Part shown: positions 18,465 to 26,639 of the stretch, one piece after another
Layout of the letters: each line of letters opens with the position of its first letter
Position numbering within the stretch: position 1 is the stretch's first letter
Assembly: GCF_033239625.1 (NCBI RefSeq)
Contig: NZ_BTCK01000029.1
Coordinates: forward strand, 23,144 to 87,143
Direction of reading: 5' to 3'
DNA from: Paenibacillus_T sp033239625
Lineage (GTDB): Bacteria > Bacillota > Bacilli > Paenibacillales > Paenibacillaceae
DNA length: 64,000 bases
The notes under the pieces: generated by a model
Database searches by the model: none
What the model saw: only the letters and a program-made list of their open reading frames with translations
What the model was told of the DNA's origin: nothing
Position numbers and translations under genes: made by a program

Positions 18465-18701
18465 TTATGAACGACTTGCTATTTTCTTCAGTTCTGTCTG
18501 TAGCCATGTAATATCCTGCTGGCATTTGCTCAGGTTATCCAGGTGATAGGATTTATACTCTTCTCTAGTGTCGCTCTCAGGTAACTGATCAATTAACTCA
18601 AGCATCCTCTTCTCAAAATCCTGCTGCTGCAGCCGCCGTTCAAGTCGATTTTCCCAAATGATTTGGTTAGTTGTCTTTAGCCTCATTGATTTCGGCTTCA
18701 T
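18465..18701 (-). CDS. Small charged helical protein, unknown
   Basis: A protein of about 78 residues, highly charged, with heptad-like Leu/Gln spacing (NRLERRLQQQDFEKRMLELIDQL, then SKCQQDITWLQTELKKIA), so probably a coiled coil. ATG 18701 is preceded by AGAGGTGA at 5-6 nt, better than GTG 18710. Monocistronic with its own terminator. No family recognised. Confidence 0.6.
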   Translation of the reverse strand: MKPKSMRLKTTNQIIWENRLERRLQQQDFEKRMLELIDQLPESDTREEYKSYHLDNLSKCQQDITWLQTELKKIASRS

Positions 18702-18792
18702 GGCACTCACCTCTTGACTTATCTTATGCTGCGGTTAGAGAAGGAACACCGTCGTGGGTTAAGTTCCGGTCATACAGCCGAAACAACAATAA

Positions 18793-18815
18793 CGGCAGCC
18801 TTTATCCGGCTGCCG
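18793..18815 (-). terminator. Hairpin after alcohol dehydrogenase remnant
   Basis: CGGCAGCC (18793-18800) pairs with GGCTGCCG (18808-18815). On the minus strand a TTATTGTTGTTT stretch follows. It is the likely former terminator of the alcohol dehydrogenase gene. Confidence 0.6.
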
Positions 18816-18848
18816 CAACCAATCTATCCTAAGGTAAGTAACAAGCTG

Positions 18849-19090
18849 TTAAAGCTCCAACGTACTGATGTCGATTACGAACCGATAACGGACATCTGAA
18901 GCTAATACGCGCTCCCAAGCCTCATCGATCTGATTAGCGGAAATGACCTCGATCTCAGGCACAATGTTGTGTTCGGCACAGAAGTCCAGCATCTCCTGCG
19001 TTTCGCGGATGCCGCCGATCGTAGATCCTGCAAACGAACGCCTGAAGGATCAGTGGAAATGCGTTAATGGACATTGGCTCCGCTGTTCCT
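18849..19090 (-). pseudogene. 3' remnant of zinc-type alcohol dehydrogenase, frameshifted
   Basis: The minus strand from about 19090 encodes AEPMSINAFPLILQ. After a one-base shift near 19041 it continues RSFAGSTIGGIRETQEMLDFCAEHNI and ends DVRYRFVIDISTLEL at the TAA 18849-18851. This is the unmistakable C-terminal 75 residues of the YahK/cinnamyl-alcohol-dehydrogenase group of NADP-dependent enzymes. The N-terminal 270 or so residues are gone. An in-frame TGA precedes the second segment, so it cannot be read through. A terminator hairpin still follows. Confidence 0.8.
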
Positions 19091-19305
19091 TCAGCAAGCG
19101 GCTTCTTGCTTCTTTCATGGAAGGATTCAAGGGTGAAATTGACCGAGAAAGCGGCAGAAATACGGATCTGGTAGAAGAGGTGATGCTGCAATATGCGGGG
19201 ACTGCTTATGTAGGCGTCATTGAATGGTGGATCAAGAATGGAATGCCTTATCCGCCTCGCGTAATCGCGAAACAAGTGGGAGCCTTGTTGGGCAGAACCC
19301 TATAG
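19090..19305 (+). pseudogene. 3' remnant of a TetR-family regulator
   Basis: On the plus strand the frame ending at 19305 encodes LLASFMEGFKGEIDRESG, then EEVMLQYAGTAYVGVIEWWIKNGMPYPPRVIAKQVGALLG. This resembles the C-terminal ligand-binding helices of TetR/AcrR regulators (the xxY..G...VI..WI.NG.P..P pattern). The HTH part is absent. The open frame upstream merely reads antisense through the dehydrogenase remnant. Together the two fragments look like a divergent regulator-enzyme pair whose 5' halves were deleted. Confidence 0.6.
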
Positions 19306-19343
19306 CCCCTCTTCCTATTCACGTAGTCGACATTGATAGGAAG

Positions 19344-19367
19344 AAGGCTGCCGACATCGGCAGCCTT
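19344..19367. terminator. Bidirectional hairpin before splB 3' end
   Basis: AAGGCTGCCGA (19344-19354) pairs with TCGGCAGCCTT (19357-19367), an 11-bp stem with a 2-nt gap. It lies between the TetR remnant and the minus-strand splB stop. Confidence 0.7.
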
Positions 19368-19389
19368 CATTACTTTCTTCCGATTCCAC

Positions 19390-20457
19390 TCATGTAAAAT
19401 ACTCAATCTTTGCTTCCGGAAAATGATCATGGATCTGAGAGTAAATGAAATGTTTAAGTGCATTGGCCTGATCATCCGGATAGACGTATTTCCCTTGGCC
19501 CCAACGTCCCCATTTATACTTGCGTTTCTCTTCGTCCATCTCCAGCTTAGACTTCGGATAACGTTGTTCGATAATGGTTTTGGCTGTCTTCGTGAAACGG
19601 TGTTGAATGAGCTCGAACGTTAGATCCGAGCATGCTTCAGGTGGAAGTGCCTGCTTGATTCGACTCAGAAGATCGGCATAACCTTCCTCCCAGCCTTCAT
19701 GCCAGATGATCGGGGCAATGATAAACCCAAGCGGATATCCTGCATGCGCGACTTTGCCGGCTGCGGTAATTCGTTCGTAGAAGTTCGACGTCCCCGGCTC
19801 GAAGTTCTTGATTACATAGTCCGCGTTGACGCTGAAACGAAATCGCGTGTGCTTGTTATGTTTGGCATCCAGCAGCGGCTCAACGTGATGGTATTTGGTC
19901 ACAAAACGAAGCCGTCCCAGCGGTTGCTGCCCCATAAACTCGATATATTCCTTGAGCGAGCCTGATATATGCTCAAGACCTACCGGATCCGAGGTGCAGG
20001 CTGCCTCGAAGCGGGTAATCTCCGGCGCACGTTCCTCGATATATTTTCTCGCCTGGTCTAGAATATCTCCTGTGTTTACGTAAACTCGGATATAGGGCTT
20101 AGCGCCGAGTGTGGTCTGAAGATAACAATAATGGCAGTGTCCCATACAACCAGTGGCAATCGGTATGGCATATTCGGCCGAAGGCTTGGACTGGTCGAAT
20201 TTTAACGTCTTACGAAGGCCTACGACCAACGTGCGCTTGGCGATTCGGTATTTCTCAAGATCACTCTCCCCCGGCAGATTGGTTATTCGGTTATGAGAGC
20301 TGGTTATGCGAATGGGAAGTCCTTGCTTCGTGGCCCAATCATGGATCCGCTCTCCTTTCGGATAGTTCAGTGCATCTGGTTCAAAATAGACGAGCTCCGG
20401 CACGAACACCTTCGTATCGCGTGCTGGCGGTGTTAACAATCCAGATGAATTGGACAA
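19390..20457 (-). CDS. splB: Spore photoproduct lyase
   Basis: A 355-residue radical-SAM enzyme that directly reverses the spore photoproduct (thyminyl-thymine) during germination. The iron-sulfur cluster motif is GCMGHCHYC (CxxxCxxC), and the H-donor cysteine is in EAACTSDPVGLEHISG. The C-terminal HRFTKTAKTIIEQRYP and KYKWGRWGQGKYVY are family-typical. Start is TTG 20457 with AAGGAGG 10 nt upstream; the first in-frame ATG would remove conserved sequence. A SigG-like pair (TGAAAA at 20515-20520 and CATAAAG at 20492-20498, minus strand, 16-nt gap) is possible but weak. No splA is seen upstream. Confidence 0.95.
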   Translation of the reverse strand: MSNSSGLLTPPARDTKVFVPELVYFEPDALNYPKGERIHDWATKQGLPIRITSSHNRITNLPGESDLEKYRIAKRTLVVGLRKTLKFDQSKPSAEYAIPIATGCMGHCHYCYLQTTLGAKPYIRVYVNTGDILDQARKYIEERAPEITRFEAACTSDPVGLEHISGSLKEYIEFMGQQPLGRLRFVTKYHHVEPLLDAKHNKHTRFRFSVNADYVIKNFEPGTSNFYERITAAGKVAHAGYPLGFIIAPIIWHEGWEEGYADLLSRIKQALPPEACSDLTFELIQHRFTKTAKTIIEQRYPKSKLEMDEEKRKYKWGRWGQGKYVYPDDQANALKHFIYSQIHDHFPEAKIEYFT

Positions 20458-20692
20458 AAGCGATTCCCCTCCTTAGGCAGTTCGCATTTGTCTTTATGGT
20501 AAGCGAATTCGGTTTTTTCATACCGCCTTAACGATGATGATCATTTTCCATACAGAACTCAGAAGATAATTTACAGAACAGTCGATATCATAAGGTTTCA
20601 TTGGGCATCATAAGGGAAACCAAATCCATCCAAGCGTTCTCATCAAAACACATTCATGTTGTTGATAAACGCTATACGGGGAGGGAGTTTCG

Positions 20693-21535
20693 ATGCCTAG
20701 CAGCGCCTATTGGTATTTGGGACTGAGTCTGATCAGCCTTCTGTTGTTAACGTTCACGATGGTTCGTGCGAAGAACATCCGCGTCGTTTTCTTGTTTCTG
20801 ATGATGACCGAAGCGGCCTATTTGATTGAAACCGTCATCTATATTTGGGGCAGCAGCTATATGTACCATCCGGGCATACTCAAGAATAGCGCTTTTTACG
20901 ACAGCAATATGGGTGCATTAACTTCGAATTTGCTCGTCATCCCTACTGCGGCAGTTATGATTGCAGTGTTTCAATGGGGGTGGAAGCGAATTGCGGCCTT
21001 GATTATCGTGATCGGCTGCATAGAATGGTTGTTCGTGAAGCTTGAGATATACACGTTGTTCTGGTGGAGAATCGAGTATACCGTAGTTGGCTTGATGTTC
21101 TATCTTCCATTAGCTCCGCTGTTATACGCTCGTCTTCGCCGTCCGGTTACTGGGAAGCTCCATGCGCTGTTTCTATTTCTTTGCGCCGGACCCGTACTCG
21201 GTACGCTCCACATCCTGCCAATCATGCTGTTCATGAATCGGAGTTATGACCTGGACTGGTTTCGCGATTCTTCGCAAAGTACAACCGCCTTCTCCTCCGT
21301 GTACTATTTGGTCATGGCCTGCATCATTGTCGTGATGATGAAACTTCAGATTTGGCGCGTATGGATGAAGTGTCTCGTTATCAGTGTATTCATTTTCGTT
21401 CTAACGAAGGGATTAATCGCAGTTGGCGTGCTGCATGTACATGTATGGTGGGATCCCTGGTATTATAGTTTGTTTCCGCCTGCTGTCTTTCTGCTGTTCA
21501 TACCCATTAGCAATCGTATGGCACGGAGTATGTAA
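20693..21535 (+). CDS. Polytopic membrane protein, unknown
   Basis: A 280-residue protein with about eight hydrophobic segments spread over its length and short loops, rich in Trp/Tyr (IWGSSYMYHPGILKN, VHVWWDPWYYSLFPP). GGGAGGG precedes ATG by 7 nt. No catalytic or transport motif is recognised. It lies divergent to splB, about 235 bp away, which hints at but does not show a sporulation role. Confidence 0.65.
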   Translation: MPSSAYWYLGLSLISLLLLTFTMVRAKNIRVVFLFLMMTEAAYLIETVIYIWGSSYMYHPGILKNSAFYDSNMGALTSNLLVIPTAAVMIAVFQWGWKRIAALIIVIGCIEWLFVKLEIYTLFWWRIEYTVVGLMFYLPLAPLLYARLRRPVTGKLHALFLFLCAGPVLGTLHILPIMLFMNRSYDLDWFRDSSQSTTAFSSVYYLVMACIIVVMMKLQIWRVWMKCLVISVFIFVLTKGLIAVGVLHVHVWWDPWYYSLFPPAVFLLFIPISNRMARSM

Positions 21536-21541
21536 GGATCG

Positions 21542-21588
21542 AAAAAAGGATCAGGTTCCTGTCATTAAGATTGACAAGAACTTGATCC
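21542..21588 (-). terminator. Terminator of pectate lyase gene
   Basis: GGATCAgGTTC (21548-21558) pairs imperfectly with GAACtTGATCC (21578-21588), extended by TGTCA/TGACA. On the minus strand TTTTTT follows. It lies 21 bp past the lyase stop and may also stop the convergent membrane-protein gene. Confidence 0.75.
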
Positions 21589-21608
21589 AACATGTAATTA
21601 TGAATTGA

Positions 21609-23684
21609 CTATTCCAGCTTCATGTAATAGAGGTTGGTCGTATCCGTCTTCGTAATCGAATGAGTGCCGGACGCAAGAGATACGGTTACGATGCCGTTGG
21701 TCATGGCATAATCGGTTCCATCGATTTTGATTTTGGTACCATTAGCTGAGTTGAACACCAAGGTTAACGTTTTCGCGGCAGTCGTCGTGAATCCGATGCT
21801 GGTTGAACTCTCGATCTTCAAACATTGGGTAAGGGTCAATCCGCTATAGACAACCGTGCCTTTCGTTGTGGAGAGGTTGCCTTGAATATGAAAGAAGCTG
21901 CTGGTCGTTCCGCTCGTTGTAAAATTGTGAACCACGGAAGTAGGCGTTGGGTCTGTCGGTGTAGTTGGATCTGTAGGATCCGTTGGTGCGGTAGGCGTTG
22001 ATGAGTTTCCGCCTACCGAAACAAGACTTGTCGCGTAGCTCGTTATTTTGGACATGAGCGCCGTATTGATCGTATCGGATGCGTCGTCGACGGAATCGTT
22101 GAATTCCCAAGTGAAGTCGCCTTTATTAAGGCGGCCCGCTGCGGCACTGACCACTTGCTCGACATTGCTCACCGCATCGATGTTCGCAGCATTGACACCT
22201 GTATTCTTCAACGTATCAAAGTTGTTGTAAGCCGTTCCGCCCGCCAATGCGTGAGTAGAACTAGGAACGGATTGCGTTCTTGATGAAGCTAAGTAAGCAT
22301 CGAACGAGGTTGCATTGGCTGCGGTTGTGCCTGCACTGGAGTTGGCATAAATCACGCTCTCCGCATTCACGATCAAGTTATTGTACGCTTTGATCATGCC
22401 GCCATTCTCTCCCGAGAAGGTACCTTCCCCTAATGCGTCCGTTCCCTGTAAGGAGCTCAACATAGGATATTTGACATGGCGGAAGTAATTGGATTCTACA
22501 AAGGCGGAACTTCCGGTTGTTGCGCCCACGCCGTATTTGGCGTTGCCGTCGAAGAAGTTGTTGTAAATATGAACGGATCCCGTACGAATACGCGGATGAC
22601 GAGAGTCCGAGTGGTCGAACCAGTTGTGATGGAACGTGACGAAGAAGTCCGCTGTCTCACTCAGACCAACAAGCGATGCTTTGCCCGAATCCCAATAGTG
22701 GTTGTAGGAGATCGTGATGAAGGTCGAGCCTTTCTTCAAATCCGTCGATCCATCCCCTTTGACCTGATCAGCATCGCTGCCTGCGGATCCATAGAAGAGA
22801 TCATTATTGTGCAGCCACACATTGGCATTGCCCGTATCCAGTGAAATCCCGTCGTCCGGGAACAGTGCGATACCCAAGTTTCTTACTTCTACATTCCCCA
22901 CATACCGAAGCAGGATTCCCCAACCATACGCATAGGCGTCATTGCCGATACCCTCTAATGTCATATTCATTGGTGCATAATCGGATTTGCCCTTCACTTG
23001 AAGAAAACCGCCGCTGTTCAGTTGTCCACTCATGTTAGCTGCGGTCACTTTGCCGATAAAGCGGATCGCGAGTGGTGTTGTATCGTACCCCTTCTGTCTC
23101 AGTGTCAGTATTTCGCCGATTCCAACAGCTGTTTGCTTACCGCCGGTGCTGCTGATTTTCACGTCAAGCGTTACGGTTTGTGCAGTCTGGGGGGTTACGT
23201 AGATGACTTGAGCACCCGACTTTAAGGTTCCGTTATCATTATAAGCGCCCGAGCCTGTCCCGAATGTAGAGTTGGATGCGAAAGCGAATCCAGAACGGTC
23301 ATGTGCCTTTACGGTTAACGCATTAGTGACCGCACTTTCCTTTGTGCCATTCGACTGGATTGCTTCCACTTTCAATACATAACTGCCAGCTGCGAGCCCT
23401 ACTGCATCCGCTCTCCAATAGGACGCATATTTGCGAATCAATTGCGTATCGATTTGTTGGTATTGCGAATCGGATGCGCTGGCAGCTTTCACATACACAT
23501 TGTATCCTTGCGCATTACTGACCGGCGACCATTCTACATAGGCCGTCTCGTTCCAGCCCCCGCTATTAGTAATCGTTGGTGCGGCAGCATGGGCCGTCTT
23601 ACTCCCCCAGCCACTAGTGATTAACGATAATGCTAGAGCAACAAATACGACGTAACTCGCTAATTTGGTAACACGCTTGTTCAA
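21609..23684 (-). CDS. Secreted PL1 pectate lyase with C-terminal module
   Basis: A 691-residue extracellular enzyme cleaving polygalacturonate by beta-elimination. Signal peptide about residues 1-34 (TAHA-AA), an Fn3-like domain (35-128), then a PL1 beta-helix (about 135-545) with GWGILLRYVGNVEVRNL, DDGISLD, SYNHYWDSGKASLVG and FHHNWFDHSDSRHPRIR, the last holding the catalytic Arg. A Thr/Pro linker (TPTAPTDPTDPTTPTDPTPT) leads to a C-terminal beta-module (about 585-691) often found on bacterial pectate lyases. Start is TTG 23684 with GGAGGG 6-7 nt upstream. A near-consensus cre site lies 37 bp upstream. Confidence 0.92.
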   Translation of the reverse strand: MNKRVTKLASYVVFVALALSLITSGWGSKTAHAAAPTITNSGGWNETAYVEWSPVSNAQGYNVYVKAASASDSQYQQIDTQLIRKYASYWRADAVGLAAGSYVLKVEAIQSNGTKESAVTNALTVKAHDRSGFAFASNSTFGTGSGAYNDNGTLKSGAQVIYVTPQTAQTVTLDVKISSTGGKQTAVGIGEILTLRQKGYDTTPLAIRFIGKVTAANMSGQLNSGGFLQVKGKSDYAPMNMTLEGIGNDAYAYGWGILLRYVGNVEVRNLGIALFPDDGISLDTGNANVWLHNNDLFYGSAGSDADQVKGDGSTDLKKGSTFITISYNHYWDSGKASLVGLSETADFFVTFHHNWFDHSDSRHPRIRTGSVHIYNNFFDGNAKYGVGATTGSSAFVESNYFRHVKYPMLSSLQGTDALGEGTFSGENGGMIKAYNNLIVNAESVIYANSSAGTTAANATSFDAYLASSRTQSVPSSTHALAGGTAYNNFDTLKNTGVNAANIDAVSNVEQVVSAAAGRLNKGDFTWEFNDSVDDASDTINTALMSKITSYATSLVSVGGNSSTPTAPTDPTDPTTPTDPTPTSVVHNFTTSGTTSSFFHIQGNLSTTKGTVVYSGLTLTQCLKIESSTSIGFTTTAAKTLTLVFNSANGTKIKIDGTDYAMTNGIVTVSLASGTHSITKTDTTNLYYMKLE

Positions 23685-23720
23685 TTAAATCCCTCCGTTA
23701 TAAAATAGTTGCGACGACTT

Positions 23721-23734
23721 TGGAATCGCTTTCA
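23721..23734. promoter_or_regulatory. cre-like site upstream of pectate lyase
   Basis: TGGAATCGCTTTCA matches TGWAANCGNTNWCA with one mismatch (G at W). It is 36 bp before the TTG start, near the expected promoter, consistent with CcpA repression of pectin degradation. Confidence 0.65.
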
Positions 23735-24207
23735 AAATAACCGTTCGTTTATGCCTCCTTTCTACGGATCGTTCGATTCTAAGCTTGCTGTATGCTTCGA
23801 ACACCATCAGCGTAGCAGTTGTGCTAGAAGTTCCGAAACAATCATTTACTCATGCATCCGCTATGGGCATCGTTTCTGAGCTAATGATTATTCGATGGGT
23901 GCAAGATGATAATAAACAGCGTTAAACTTCATCTCCACCCTAGCGAATGGCATGAATATAGAAACAGCGGCTATCTTAGACGGAGCAATAAAGTCCAAGG
24001 TGACCGTTGTTTTATTTAATAGTCGAATCAGTCACTTCTTTAAGCTTAAGCGAAGAGGAATATGGCAAGGTCATACATAATGTTTAAGTTGAGATATATA
24101 CTTATCTCGGTGTTGATGTATCGGTGCACGGCCAGTTGATTGAGGGGTTGTATAGAAGCTGCTATTTACATCAGCTAACACAAACGGATTGGAAGCGAGG
24201 GTAAGTA
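23735..24207. other. Gene-free stretch upstream of small-gene pair
   Basis: About 470 bp with no open frame I can support. It contains an inverted repeat GAGATA-N6-TATCTC (24091-24108), which could be an operator for the small-gene pair starting at 24208. A 40-codon minus-strand frame ending near 23907 lacks a start signal and is not called. Confidence 0.5.
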
Positions 24208-24318
24208 ATGACGAGCACTTATGACGATCAGTCGGGACAGATAAGGCGGTCATACACGCTGCCCAGGTATTCCCCCGAGGAATATGCAAGAAGTATACAG
24301 GCTTTGCTGTCAATATGA
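24208..24318 (+). CDS. Short 36-residue peptide, coupled to next gene
   Basis: ATG 24208 with GAGGG about 8 nt upstream encodes a 36-residue peptide (MTSTYDDQSGQIRRSYTLPR at its start, ending YARSIQALLSI). Its TGA overlaps the start of the next gene as ATGA (24315-24318), the usual sign of translational coupling. It has no signal peptide. It could be a leader peptide, a small partner protein, or the N-terminal part of a gene split by a frameshift. No homologue recognised. Confidence 0.45.
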   Translation: MTSTYDDQSGQIRRSYTLPRYSPEEYARSIQALLSI

Positions 24319-24578
24319 AGACAGACGTAGATACAACCATTAAAGTCGAACTAGGTGAGCCAAGCAGCTGCGTGATCGATGTGAAATTAAAGGCCGGCGA
24401 GTTGAAAAGAGTCTGTCTGCTGTCCCAATGTACGACCAGTCATAATGTATTCTTCTGCCCAACTGAAGGGGCCGGAGCGGAGCTGTTGGTCAGCAGATTC
24501 TGTTCGGTGAATACGGATAACGAGCAAATTTTATTGAAGCTGCTTAACGGATACTTTAGCGATGAGGCTGCGAAGTAA
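24315..24578 (+). CDS. Unknown 87-residue protein with four cysteines
   Basis: Starts inside the stop of the 36-residue frame (ATGA) with no separate ribosome binding site, so translation depends on coupling or on a frameshift. It contains four Cys (SSCVID, RVCLLSQCTT, FFCPTEG) plus RFCSV near residue 63, and a predicted alpha/beta make-up. No membrane segment. A strong hairpin terminator follows 9 bp later, supporting a real transcription unit. Family not recognised. Confidence 0.5.
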   Translation: MKTDVDTTIKVELGEPSSCVIDVKLKAGELKRVCLLSQCTTSHNVFFCPTEGAGAELLVSRFCSVNTDNEQILLKLLNGYFSDEAAK

Positions 24579-24587
24579 ATCGAAAAC

Positions 24588-24611
24588 CCTGATTCCTGTG
24601 AGGAATCAGGG
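24588..24611. terminator. Bidirectional terminator
   Basis: A 10-bp perfect stem pairs CCCTGATTCC (24588-24597) with GGAATCAGGG (24602-24611). The minus strand continues TTTTCG and the plus strand CTTCTTG. It sits between the 87-residue gene and the convergent ABC transporter. Confidence 0.78.
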
Positions 24612-24696
24612 CTTCTTGATATTTAATATGCTGCGGATTTAGATCCTTATGCTCTTCGGTTACACGGAGCGATGAAAGGTTGACATTCTGAAGTTC

Positions 24697-26469
24697 CTAA
24701 GCGATGGTTTCAAATTCGGTAATTTGCTGTTTACGCCAGTAATCCATAAATCGTCCGCCGCTGCGAATCAGATCTCCCGGGCTTCCCGCTTCCACTACTT
24801 GTCCTTTCTCCAGGAAGACGACTACATCAACGTTGCGGATCGTCGACAGTCGATGAGCAATGATGATTTTCGTGCTGTCGCCCGACCAATCCGCGAGATG
24901 CTGTTGGAACAGCGATTCGGTCTCTACATCCAACGCGGAGGTCGGTTCGTCAAGGATAAGGATTGAGGCATTGCGCAGGATGGCGCGAGCAATACCGATC
25001 CGCTGCTTCTGGCCTTGGGACAGCTTGATCCCCCGCTCCCCTACTCGGGTATGGAATCGATCAGGCAATTGATCAATGAATTCAATGGACTGCGATAACT
25101 CCGCCGCCACTCGTATGTCCTGTTCGTCCGCTTCCTGGTGACCCACTGCAATATTGTCCCGTATCGTGCCATCGAACAAATAGATATCCTGTGTCACAGC
25201 GGCTAGACAACCACGAAGTGATTCGAGTGAATAGTCTTCGATTGGAATACCATTAATTCGAATCGTTCCTCCTTGCGGCGAATACACACGGTATAGCAGT
25301 TTAATGATCGTACTCTTGCCCCCGCCGCTTGGACCGACCAATGCCATTGATTGCCCCGCTGCAATGCGGAAGCTGAGATCGTTCAGAACCGGCTGCCCTT
25401 CTGCATAGGCGAACGACACTTTGTCGAATTCGATCGTTGGCGGGGTCGTTTGAATCGTATTGTTCCCTCCCTTGTCCTCCGTGTTCATCTCCATCGTATC
25501 CAGCAGGCTTTCCGCTCCGGCCGACACTCTTTGCAAAGAGTTGATGATCCACGTCATATCATTGAAGGGCTGGCTTACCCGATCAAGCAGCGTAATAAAC
25601 GCGACAAGCGCGCCTGGTCCGATCTGTCCATTCACCATGAGAATGGCACCGATCCCGATGCCTAGCAAATAACTAAGTCTTTCCGGAATGACTCGCACAA
25701 GATCGCGAACCGCTTCCATTTTCTCAATGTCCACCCAAAGCTTGATTCCTCGAACGCACACATCGCGAAAACGATCGATAACGGTATTCTCCAATTGATT
25801 CATCTTAATTTCGCGCATACCAGCGAGCGTCTCGCCCAGATGGAAGAACACTTCTTCCCCGTTCTTCTGCTGTTTGGCTACTAGACTCTTGTAAGATTTC
25901 TTAACGACCAGATTGCTAAGGAGCTGCATCGGACCAACGAGTATCGCGATCACGCCGAGAAGCGGGTGAACGTTCAGCAGATACAAACCGACTGCAGCGA
26001 AAGAGATGGGCAGTGCGATTAATTTGAGGATATCGAAAACGATAAAATGTTTGAAAACTTCAAGCTCGTTAAACAGCAGGTTTTGCGATCGTGAGCTATG
26101 ACGCGACTCATGCTCGCTTAATGACAAATCGATCAGCTTAGATAGAACGATCTGACGCATCGTGAACACGACATTCGTGTTGATAATCTGATTGCAAATA
26201 CGAGCAAGCGTCGTACAAATTAGCCCGATCGCGACAAACCCGATAATCGCTGCGATAATCGAATACAAATCCTGTCGAGACAAGGTCTGTCCGCCGTCGA
26301 ATAGACGTCTGCTCGACTCCGCAAGCATTAATGAAGCTCCAGTAGCGGCTATTTGCAACAAGATAACAGCTATGTACCAATACTTATACTTAAGACATAA
26401 GGCTAGAAAGTCCCGAAAACCTCTTCTTTTAACGAGTGCGGTTACGCTTTGTTTGTTTTCAGTAAGCAA
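24697..26469 (-). CDS. ABC exporter (fused membrane and ATPase domains)
   Basis: A 590-residue half-transporter. Residues about 25-320 form the six-helix exporter membrane domain; 345-580 the ATPase with Walker A GPSGGGKST, Q-loop VTQDIYLF, signature LSQGQKQRIG, Walker B ILILDEPTSALD and H-loop AHRLST. It would act as a homodimer or pair with another half-transporter. TTG 26469 with GGAG 8 nt upstream is the start; no partner gene is adjacent. Lipid, peptide or drug export cannot be distinguished. Confidence 0.88.
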   Translation of the reverse strand: MLTENKQSVTALVKRRGFRDFLALCLKYKYWYIAVILLQIAATGASLMLAESSRRLFDGGQTLSRQDLYSIIAAIIGFVAIGLICTTLARICNQIINTNVVFTMRQIVLSKLIDLSLSEHESRHSSRSQNLLFNELEVFKHFIVFDILKLIALPISFAAVGLYLLNVHPLLGVIAILVGPMQLLSNLVVKKSYKSLVAKQQKNGEEVFFHLGETLAGMREIKMNQLENTVIDRFRDVCVRGIKLWVDIEKMEAVRDLVRVIPERLSYLLGIGIGAILMVNGQIGPGALVAFITLLDRVSQPFNDMTWIINSLQRVSAGAESLLDTMEMNTEDKGGNNTIQTTPPTIEFDKVSFAYAEGQPVLNDLSFRIAAGQSMALVGPSGGGKSTIIKLLYRVYSPQGGTIRINGIPIEDYSLESLRGCLAAVTQDIYLFDGTIRDNIAVGHQEADEQDIRVAAELSQSIEFIDQLPDRFHTRVGERGIKLSQGQKQRIGIARAILRNASILILDEPTSALDVETESLFQQHLADWSGDSTKIIIAHRLSTIRNVDVVVFLEKGQVVEAGSPGDLIRSGGRFMDYWRKQQITEFETIA

Positions 26470-26584
26470 TACGCCAACTCCTCAAGTATCATCATACTCC
26501 TGTATGCTTTATTTTGATTTGTAACAATATGGTATATTCTTGTGGTCCCTTGCATTTCCTGCCTGAGATATCGATTATTTAGCA

Positions 26585-26620
26585 AAAAAGAAAGAAGCCG
26601 CAAGTTGTTCGAGGCTTCTT
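26585..26620 (-). terminator. Terminator of coaA
   Basis: AAGAAGCC (26592-26599) pairs with GGCTTCTT (26613-26620). The minus strand continues TCTTTTTT. It lies about 20 bp beyond the coaA stop. Confidence 0.78.
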
Positions 26621-26639
26621 CTTCCATGTATCAATTCAC

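Noticed and set aside
18943..19110. N-terminal part of the plus-strand frame over the alcohol dehydrogenase remnant
   Set aside because: This portion is antisense to clearly dehydrogenase-like sequence; only the part after about 19090 looks like a TetR C-terminus.
23907..24036. About 40-codon minus-strand frame in the pectate lyase upstream region
   Set aside because: No start codon with ribosome binding site, no recognisable family, no terminator.
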